NCBI GenBank assembly: GCA_002299125.1
Contig: DBNU01000198.1
Span: 1 to 6,126, forward strand
Direction of reading: 5' to 3'
DNA: 6,126 nucleotides
Source of the DNA: Proteobacteria bacterium UBA664
Lineage (GTDB): Bacteria > Pseudomonadota > Gammaproteobacteria > UBA7966
The position numbers were made by a program, and so were the translations under genes. The notes under the pieces are model-generated. The model saw only the letters and a program-made list of their open reading frames with translations. It made no database searches and had not been told where the DNA came from. Below are positions 1 through 5,900 of this stretch, piece after piece. Numbering within the stretch: the stretch's first letter is position 1; each line of letters begins with the position of its first letter.

Positions 1-1088
1 TCGAGGTCGGGGGCGTGGAGCGCGGCACCCTGCAGGTGGCGGGCGGCCTGGTCGAGCGCGGGCACCGGGCGCTGGTGGTCTCCGCCGGCGGCCGACTGGT
101 GCCGGAGCTTCAGGCCCTCGGCGCTCAGCACATCACCTTGCCCATCGGCCGCAAGCATCCGGTGAGCCTCGGCCTGGTGGCACCCCTCGCCCGGCTCCTC
201 GTCGCGGAGCGGGTGGACGTGGTTCACGCCCGCTCGCGCCTGCCGGCCTGGCTCGCCTGGTGGGCGCTCCGACGCCTGCCGCGCGGCCAGCGCGTGCGCT
301 TCGTCACCGGCTGCCACGGGCCCTACACGCCCAATGGCTACAGCGCCATCGTCGCCGCGGGTGAGCGCGTGATCGCCATCTCCGAGACCATCCGCGCCTA
401 CCTGCTCGCACACTATCCGGAGCTCGACCCGGCACGCATCCGCGTGGTCCCGCGCGGGGTCGCGGCGGCGGACTTCCCGCGGGGCCACCGGCCTGGGGCA
501 GCCTGGCTCGAGCAGTGGTCCCAGAGCCCCTGGGGCGCGCCCGGACAGTGGGCACTCACACTGCCCGGTCGACTGACGCGCTGGAAGGGGCAACTCGACT
601 TCATCACGGTCGTCGGCCGCCTGCGGGCGCTGGGGATCCCGGTGCAGGGGCTCCTGGCTGGGGGGGCGGACAAACGCCGTCAGGCCTACGCCGAGGAACT
701 GGCCGCCGCCGTGCGCGCGGCCGGGCTCGCCGACTGCCTGCACCTGCTCGGCCACCGCGATGATCTCCGCGAGGTGCTGGCCATGAGCCAGGCGGTGGTG
801 TCCATCACTCGCGAGCCCGAGGCCTTCGGTCGCACCACGCTGGAGGCACTCGCGCTCGGTGTGCCGGTCGCCGGCTACGACGACGGCGGCACCGGCGAGG
901 TGCTGCGGCAGGCCTTCATCGAGGGGCTCTGCCCCAAGGGGGCGCTGGATGCGGTCATCGCCCGACTCGCTGCCTGGTGGCGGCGACCACCCCACGTGCC
1001 AGCACTCACGGCCTTCGGACTGGAGGCAATGATCGCGGGCGAGATCGCCGTCTACGAGGAGCTGGTGGAGAGTGCACCCGGGGGGTAG
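1..1088 (+). CDS. GT4-family glycosyltransferase, 5'-truncated
   Basis: Probably transfers a sugar from a nucleotide-activated donor in lipopolysaccharide or surface-glycan assembly at the cytoplasmic face of the inner membrane; donor and acceptor cannot be read from sequence. The frame is open from the first base and reads EVGGVERGTLQVA, the glycine-rich N-terminal loop usual about ten residues into such enzymes, so the true start lies just upstream and the in-frame GTG at 15 is not it. Counting from that GTG, the C-terminal GT-B domain shows GRLTRWKG (Arg186 and Lys191, donor-phosphate contacts in GT4) and the EX7E motif in EPEAFGRTTLE (Glu269, Glu277), followed by a GVPVAGYDDGGTGEVL loop. 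HGPYTPNGYS and ISETIRAYL are typical of the N-terminal domain. It ends at TAG 1086-1088. It converges with a GT9 gene, supporting an envelope-glycan role. Family call is firm; exact substrate unknown. Confidence 0.93.
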   Translation, partial: EVGGVERGTLQVAGGLVERGHRALVVSAGGRLVPELQALGAQHITLPIGRKHPVSLGLVAPLARLLVAERVDVVHARSRLPAWLAWWALRRLPRGQRVRFVTGCHGPYTPNGYSAIVAAGERVIAISETIRAYLLAHYPELDPARIRVVPRGVAAADFPRGHRPGAAWLEQWSQSPWGAPGQWALTLPGRLTRWKGQLDFITVVGRLRALGIPVQGLLAGGADKRRQAYAEELAAAVRAAGLADCLHLLGHRDDLREVLAMSQAVVSITREPEAFGRTTLEALALGVPVAGYDDGGTGEVLRQAFIEGLCPKGALDAVIARLAAWWRRPPHVPALTAFGLEAMIAGEIAVYEELVESAPGG

Positions 1089-1090
1089 TC

Positions 1091-1144
1091 CGTCATCCCC
1101 GCGCACTTCGTCCTTCCCGCACACCCCGTCCTTCCCGCACACCC
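1091..1144. repeat. Three 18-bp tandem units leading into a palindrome
   Basis: Three 18-base units lie end to end right after the GT4 stop codon: 1091-1108, 1109-1126 and 1127-1144. Units 2 and 3 are identical (CGTCCTTCCCGCACACCC). Unit 1 starts CGTCATCCCCGCGCAC, and what follows unit 3 (1145 on) starts CGTCATCCCCGCGAAG, the left arm of the large inverted repeat, in the same 18-base register. The array therefore looks like partial copies of the arm start, perhaps made by slippage or incomplete repeat insertion. There is no sign of coding. Confidence 0.85.
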
Positions 1145-1227
1145 CGTCATCCCCGCGAAGGCGGGGATCCAGTGACGTTGCGCTGTCGCTGGGGTAGGAC
1201 TGGATCCCCGCCTTCGCGGGGATGACG
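1145..1227. repeat. REP/dRS3-like element: perfect 29-bp inverted repeat
   Basis: The left arm 1145-1173 and right arm 1199-1227 are exact reverse complements over 29 bases, separated by 25 bases (1174-1198). Each arm holds its own palindrome: ATCCCCGC, four bases, GCGGGGAT at 1149-1168 and again at 1204-1223, so the DNA can form one long stem or two short hairpins. The 20-bp core has the layout of the Neisseria dRS3 repeat (ATTCCC, eight bases, GGGAAT) with a C for T change, and similar GTCATCCCCGCGAAGGCGGGGATCC sequences recur in many proteobacterial genomes. It sits between the 3' ends of two convergent genes, where it could also stop transcription in both directions, although neither side has a T-tract. 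No transposase is nearby. Confidence 0.85.
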
Positions 1228-1318
1228 ATGAACCCGAGTGTCCTTGTCGGGGGCAGACATGACGGGAGGTCGGCCATGCCGACGCACCATCCCTCAGGAG
1301 CCCCCGCGCAACCCTCGT

Positions 1319-2251
1319 TCAGGCGACGCGTTGGGGGTCGTGCTCGCTACCGGTGAGTCCGGCCAGCAGATCCCGCAGCGCGCCCGCCACGGGGCCGGGC
1401 GCGAGCGCCGCCAAGTCCCGTCCCGCTGCCACGATGACGCGCGCCTGCGGACTCCAGGGACGGTAGCGCTCGGGTTGCCCCGGCCCGAAGACGGTGAGCG
1501 TGGGCAGACCCACGGCGGCCGCCATGTGACCGAGCCCGGAGTCGTTGCCGACGAAGGCATCGCAGTGCTGCAAGAGCGCCGCCGCCTGCAAGAGGCCCGT
1601 CCCGCCCACGGCATCCAGGACCGCCCGATCGCGCTGCCCGAGCAGCGGGCCGGCCGCCGCCCGATCTGCCGGGCTGCCCAGGATGACCCAGCTCCCGACC
1701 GCCGGGGCCAGCTCCTGCATCAGGGCGGCGTAGGCCCCGGAGGGCCACATCTTCGGCGCCCAGTTGGCACCCGGCGCGATGGCGACACGCGGCCGCGGCA
1801 AAGCGGCCAGACGCTCGGCGGCCCAGGCGGATTCGCCCGCCGGCACATGCAGCCGCACGGGCGGCGGCACCACCGCGCCGAGCAGCGGCCGCAGCACGGC
1901 CACATGGTCCTCGGCCGCATGCCGACCCGCCGGCCGCCCACGCCACGGCACGCATAACGCCCGCCGCGCCCGCGTCAGATGCCCAATGAGCGGCGAACGC
2001 AGATCGACCGCCAGGTCGTAGCGCTCGCCGCGCAGATCCTTCAACAAGTGCCACACCCCACGATGCATACGCGCCTTGTCCTTGCTGAAGCAACGGACCA
2101 GACCGGGCGTACCGGCGAGCAGCGACAGCGACCGCGCATCGCCCGCGAGATCAATGCGCAGGCCGGGAAAGCGCTGACCGAGCAATTCGATGACCGGCGT
2201 GGCGAGCACCACATCGCCGATGTTGCTCAACGTAATGAGGAGGATGTGCAT
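1319..2251 (-). CDS. GT9-family glycosyltransferase (heptosyltransferase-like)
   Basis: Likely transfers heptose or a related sugar from an ADP-sugar onto the lipopolysaccharide core at the inner face of the cytoplasmic membrane. In the 310-residue product, residues 1-20 (MHILLITLSNIGDVVLATPV) are the family N-terminus, with Asp13 at the position of the proposed catalytic base of WaaC-type enzymes. Residues 160-170 (PGANWAPKMWP) carry the donor-binding lysine segment, and residues 236-248 (NDSGLGHMAAAVG) followed by PTLTVFGPG form the C-terminal donor loop. The ATG at 2251 places the family motif at the very N-terminus. The ATG at 2260 (adding MRP) is equally possible, with a weak GAG about 10 bases upstream; the frame stays open to 2317 but the extra residues look unlike the family. 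At 310 residues it is slightly short for WaaC/WaaF. WaaF, WaaC and WaaQ types cannot be told apart here. Confidence 0.92.
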   Translation of the reverse strand: MHILLITLSNIGDVVLATPVIELLGQRFPGLRIDLAGDARSLSLLAGTPGLVRCFSKDKARMHRGVWHLLKDLRGERYDLAVDLRSPLIGHLTRARRALCVPWRGRPAGRHAAEDHVAVLRPLLGAVVPPPVRLHVPAGESAWAAERLAALPRPRVAIAPGANWAPKMWPSGAYAALMQELAPAVGSWVILGSPADRAAAGPLLGQRDRAVLDAVGGTGLLQAAALLQHCDAFVGNDSGLGHMAAAVGLPTLTVFGPGQPERYRPWSPQARVIVAAGRDLAALAPGPVAGALRDLLAGLTGSEHDPQRVA

Positions 2252-2326
2252 CGGGCGCATTGTCGGCGCTCGATGGACGCACGTCACGGGCACCCGACCC
2301 ACTCGGCCCGACAGCACAAGTCGAGA

Positions 2327-2383
2327 TGAGCCCGCGAACCCCGGGGCTCGTAGCTTGGGGTGAGCTTGCGAACCACAACATCG
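2327..2383. repeat. Degenerate REP/MITE-like palindromic repeat
   Basis: Two 14-base direct copies, TGAGCCCGCGAACC (2327-2340) and TGAGCTTGCGAACC (2361-2374), differ at two positions. The first lies in a hairpin GAGCCC (2328-2333) with GGGCTC (2344-2349). The second is in a weaker hairpin TTGGGGT (2355-2361) with ACCACAA (2372-2378), which has one mismatch. The string GTAGCTTGGGGTGAGCTTGC resembles a short repeat common in gammaproteobacteria in which a GTTGGG-type stem flanks a GAGC-N-GCGAA loop. Membership of that family is recognition from memory, not a search. Confidence 0.5.
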
Positions 2384-2503
2384 GCAACAGATGACTGGAC
2401 GTTGGCGCTCCTGTGCCAGCCCAGCCTACCCGTGCTGCCGCAGGCGTTCGATCCCCCCGGATAAACCCGCAAGCCACGTCAACCTGACCGCGCCACAGAG
2501 CTG

Positions 2504-2544
2504 CACCATGAACAAGACCAGCGTCGCCTTGGGTTTTCATGGTG
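2504..2544. repeat. 9-bp perfect inverted repeat
   Basis: CACCATGAA (2504-2512) and TTCATGGTG (2536-2544) are exact reverse complements separated by 23 bases. The left arm contains an ATG (2508) that opens a frame running to 2777, but it has no good Shine-Dalgarno and its product has no recognisable features. The repeat could be a protein-binding site, a remnant of a mobile element or chance; no function is assigned. Confidence 0.4.
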
Positions 2545-2740
2545 GCCTTGCGTCATCGCGCAGGACATCTGCGCACGACAGCTCGCCAGATCCGGATCCA
2601 GCGCGCATCGCCGTGACCATCCCGAACCCCGGCGTTACGCACGGGCCGTTCGAGTTGCAGCCACGCGGCAGCGGAATGTGTGCACATCCGGAAAGGTTGC
2701 ATCAATGGACGCCAACTGCCTTGCAGACTTCGCAAAGCTT

Positions 2741-2756
2741 TGTGACGCGAGTCACT
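2741..2756. promoter_or_regulatory. CRP/Vfr-like operator
   Basis: TGTGA-CGCGAG-TCACT matches the CRP/Vfr consensus TGTGA-N6-TCACA at nine of ten half-site bases with the right spacing. The palindrome GTGAC-GCGA-GTCAC (2742-2755) lies within it, and a second 10-bp palindrome CAAAGCTTTG (2733-2742) overlaps its left edge. It lies about 85 bases before the start codon of the VPLPA-CTERM gene and about 480 bases from the GT9 start, so the former is the likely target. A class II site would put transcription start near 2790, but no clear -10 is seen there. An FNR-family relative of CRP is also possible. Confidence 0.5.
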
Positions 2757-2780
2757 GACCCTGTGTGCGCGCATTGACCC

Positions 2781-2815
2781 CGAGGAACCGCGGGGCCCAG
2801 CCTGCCGCGGCCTCG
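2781..2815 (+). promoter_or_regulatory. Stable hairpin just upstream of the start site
   Basis: CGAGG (2781-2785) pairs with CCTCG (2811-2815) and CCGCGG (2788-2793) with CCGCGG (2805-2810). This gives an 11-bp, almost all GC stem with a two-base AA bulge and an 11-base loop. It ends 11 bases before the Shine-Dalgarno. If transcription starts upstream, it would be a 5'-untranslated-region structure that may protect the mRNA or tune translation. No T-tract follows, so it is unlikely to be an ordinary intrinsic terminator. It matches no riboswitch I recognise. Confidence 0.55.
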
Positions 2816-2826
2816 ACAACACCCCT

Positions 2827-2833
2827 GGGAGGG
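2827..2833 (+). promoter_or_regulatory. Ribosome binding site that fixes the start at 2841
   Basis: GGGAGGG includes GGAGG at 2828-2832, eight bases before the ATG at 2841. This favours Met1 over the in-frame Met5 (2853) and gives a well-formed signal peptide. Confidence 0.8.
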
Positions 2834-2840
2834 ATGACAC

Positions 2841-2921
2841 ATGAACACATGCATGGTACGAAGTTCTCTTGCCGCTGCTGTTGCCATCGCGCTTGGCACG
2901 GTTCCGGTTGTGGCGAATGCG
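2841..2921 (+). other. Sec signal peptide of the VPLPA-CTERM protein
   Basis: Residues 1-27 have a short N-region with one Arg (Arg7), a hydrophobic core SLAAAVAIALGTVPVV, and an ANA motif suited to signal peptidase I cleavage before Asn28. No lipobox cysteine follows. Confidence 0.8.
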
Positions 2922-5900
2922 AATCAAAGATCTTGGAACTGCTCGAGCGGCGGTTGGTTTGATTGGTCATGTCCACGATGGTCTTGGTGGGAGCAGCCAA
3001 CTCCCACTTGGGAGCCTTGGGGACTCCCCTCGGCAACGGACGCGGTGCTCATCAGTCACTGGCGCACCTCCACCATCGACCGTGGCGGGGCAGTGGCCGA
3101 CTCCGTCCGTCTCGATTTTGGAAACCTGAACATCCAATCGGGAGGCCAGGCCACTTTTAATTCGCTCACCGCAAGCAATTCCTCGACTGTATGGAATCAT
3201 GGCGCACTTTCGGTGAGTGGCCATGTGGATCTCACGTCCGCGAGCCGCCTCGAGCTGCATGGCGGAACCACTACAGCCCGGACGATTGCGCTCGACAGGG
3301 CAAGCATGGGTCTGCACTCCGGTGCCACAGCCACGTTCAACTCTCTCCGCGCGGGGAACGAATCAGTCATCACGAGCAGTGGGGCTGCTCTCAATGGGCA
3401 TCTGATCTTCACTCCAGGTAGCCGCTTCGACCTCGCCTCAGGAACGACCACTGTTCAATCGGTTACGTTGGACCAGGCCAGCATCAACCTGCAGTCAGGT
3501 GCTGCAGCAGCGATCAACTCACTCCAGGCCAGCAATGGCGCCCTCGTATCGAACAATGGAGGCACGCTCACCGTCACCGATGCGATCGCACTCCGATCTG
3601 CAAGTCGACTCGATATTCATGGCGGATCCGTGGTGGCTAGCTTGGTCGACCTCGACAACGCAAACTTTCAGGTCCTATCTGGAGGGCAGGCAAGCGTCGG
3701 CTCGTTGCAGGCTTCCAACCAGTCGCAGGTAACGAATCTGAGCGGCCACCTCGCGATTGGGGACCTTGCGCTATCCGGAGCTAGCTCCTTTTCTCAGTTC
3801 GACACATTCCACTCCAGCGCCCGCACTATGGCGGGTAACGTTACGCTTGAGCGCGGCAGCACCCTAACCGTAAGCTTGGATTCGGCATTTTTCTGGAGGA
3901 GCTCTCCGTCCTTCGAAGCCTCCTCCGTAAACGGCGCAGGATCCATACACCTGCGCGCGGTTGACGCCTCAAACGTGACGGCTTTCAGGACGACCGGCAA
4001 CCTGACTGCCCACTCCCTCATCCTCGAGAGGAGCGGTTGGTGGACCAGCTCTCCCCTTACTGTGGAGGTCGGTGGGCGACTCAACCTTGCTGAGCTGGAC
4101 GCGCGGGCGGGATCCATTAGCGCGGCTGGGGGCGCCACGATCGGATCCGTTGTTGCTGGGTCCGGGGGCTTACAATTCGACGGAGGAATGGGGCCCGTCA
4201 GAATTGATCGGTTCCAGAGTAATGCTCCTTGGAGCCCGTCCACATTTCAGGGTCAGGACATCATCATCGAGCAGGCATTCATGCAGATGGTAGCGGGCTG
4301 GGGCTCGTCCACAGGGCAGCCGATCAGATTCGCAGAGGGGGCCTCCGGCGTGGTCCGACAGGTCTTCTACGAGCGATCCGGAGCTTCGCCCGGCTTTTCC
4401 CCGGACATGGCGGTCGTCGGTGACCTAGGAGGCAACGGTCGGATCGAGCGCCATGTGGTCGGCACCAACCGCAATACCAACGTCGCTTTTAATGATGTTC
4501 ACCTGAGCGGCTTTGTGACCACGGGCGTCGTCGAGACCCATGGAAACGTGTTCGTCAACTCGGCCTTGTCCTCCAACGAGGGCTTGGAGAACTTCGGATC
4601 CCTGTCGCTCAACGGTGCCACCGTCCAGTCAGATGGCGACTTCATCAATCACGCCCGCCTAAGCGTTCGCGGGACGCTGAGTGGCGAAGGTCGGTTAGTC
4701 AATCGCGGGGCGTTCGTGCAGGGGGACGATCGCTTCGTTCTCGCCCTGAGCGGGGCCAACGAGAACCGCGGCAGCATCCAGCTTGCAAGCGGAGGTGAGT
4801 TCGTGCTGCAAGGGGCGCAGCTCGCCAATCGCGGCAGCCTGAACCTCAACAACGGCACGGTGACTGGCGATGGATCGCTCACCAACGCCGCCGGCGGTGT
4901 GGTGCGGGGCCCTGGCGTCGTGCAGACGGACTTCACGAACCGGGGCACGCTCATCGTCAGCGACGGCACGCTGACAGTAAGCAAGGGCGTCAGCAACGAG
5001 GGTCTCATCAACCTGCACGGCGGCATCGGGGCACTCAGCGGCGGTACCGTCGACAACCGTGGGGTCATCCTCGGTGCCGGGCAGATCGGTGGGCGCGTGG
5101 ACAATGGCAGTACCGGTCGGGTGACTGCGAGCGGCGGCGTGCTCTCGCTGGGTGAGCTTGGCAGCAATACCGGCCAGATTGGTGCGACGGCAGGCAGTAC
5201 GCTGCTGGTCGTCGACGGTCTGACGCGTAATGCCGGCATGATCGCGCTTCAGGGTGGCACGGTGGACAACAACTCGCAGGTGTTGACCAACACCGGGCGG
5301 ATCAGTGGCAGCGGCACGCTGCGTACCGATCGCGTGATCAATCAGGGTCTGATGCAGTTCACCGCGGGCTTGAGTGATGTGTTTGGCGAAGTGGAGGTGG
5401 CGACGGGCGCACGCGTCATCCTGTCGGGTCGCAGCACCACGACCTTCTACGACGACTTCAGTCTGCGCCGCGGCGGGGAGCTCCGGGTGTCGGCCGATAG
5501 TGCGGGCGTGTTTTTCGGCTCGGTCAACCTGGGGGCGGGCAGCCTGCTGACCGGCACCGGGACCAGCTACTTCGAGGGCGGGCTCGCCATCGGCAGCTCG
5601 CCCGGCCTTGTGAGCACGGCGGGCAACATCACGCTGGGTGCCGGCAACATCTTCACTGTCGACATCGGTGGGCTGACCCGAGGCGTGCAGTACGACGCAC
5701 TCGATGTCGGCGGCACCTTGACCCTGGGCGGCACCTTGAGGCTCGTCTCCTGGGACGGCTTCGTCGGCCGGGCCGGCGATGTCTTCGATCTTTTCAACTG
5801 GGGCACGCTCCGCGGGCAGTTCGACAACGTGGACACCTCCGGCCTCCTGTTGGCGGGCGGTGCTGCCTTCGACTTCTCGCAGCTCTACGTGGATGGCTCC

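Larger units (their letters stand above)
2252..2840. other. Gene-free divergent intergenic region
   Basis: This stretch of about 590 bases separates the divergent GT9 and VPLPA-CTERM genes. Open frames exist (for example + 2391-2777 and - 2151-2540), but their translations are Pro/Arg/Ser/Cys-rich without recognisable motifs, and they lack good ribosome binding sites, so none is called as a gene. The region must carry promoters for both flanking genes, yet no convincing sigma-70 -35/-10 pair is readable on either strand. The recognisable pieces are listed separately: a decayed REP-like repeat near 2327-2383, a 9-bp inverted repeat at 2504-2544, a CRP-like palindrome at 2741-2756 and a stable hairpin at 2781-2815. 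Confidence 0.7.

Noticed and set aside
1091..1227. CRISPR array
   Set aside because: The 18-base units are directly abutting with no spacers and they lead into a palindrome, so this is a tandem/REP-type repeat.
1269..1283. Small hairpin GTCGGC-CAT-GCCGAC after the GT9 stop codon
   Set aside because: A six-base stem without a T-tract is easily expected by chance in GC-rich DNA; the larger palindrome at 1145-1227 is a better candidate for ending transcription.
1238..1957. A 239-codon open frame on the + strand across the GT9 gene
   Set aside because: It is antisense to a gene with clear GT9 motifs, is rich in Arg/Pro/Gly/His typical of shadow frames in GC-rich DNA, and shows no recognisable domain.
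1347..2093. A 248-codon - strand frame overlapping the GT9 gene
   Set aside because: It is an Ala/Gly/Arg-dominated out-of-frame reading of the same strand with no motif, explained by high GC.
2151..2540. A 129-codon - strand frame covering the GT9 upstream region
   Set aside because: It overlaps the GT9 N-terminus in another frame, and part of it (around MLWFASSPQ) is just the translation of the REP-like repeat.
2397..2724. Possible sigma-54 (RpoN) promoters, looked for because some PEP-CTERM genes are RpoN-dependent
   Set aside because: Candidates near 2405, 2644 and 2706 have GG and GC elements, but the spacing is off by one base each time and the TGGCAC part is poor.
2391..2777. A 128-codon + strand frame ahead of the VPLPA-CTERM gene, with an internal ATG at 2508
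   Set aside because: The product is Ser/Pro/Arg/Cys-rich with no hydrophobic core or motif, there is no good Shine-Dalgarno, and it overlaps the regulatory palindrome at 2741-2756.
4649..5239. A 196-codon - strand frame inside the VPLPA-CTERM gene
   Set aside because: It is a Pro/Ser/Thr/Arg-rich shadow of the coding strand's GC-rich, Gly/Asn-rich repeats.
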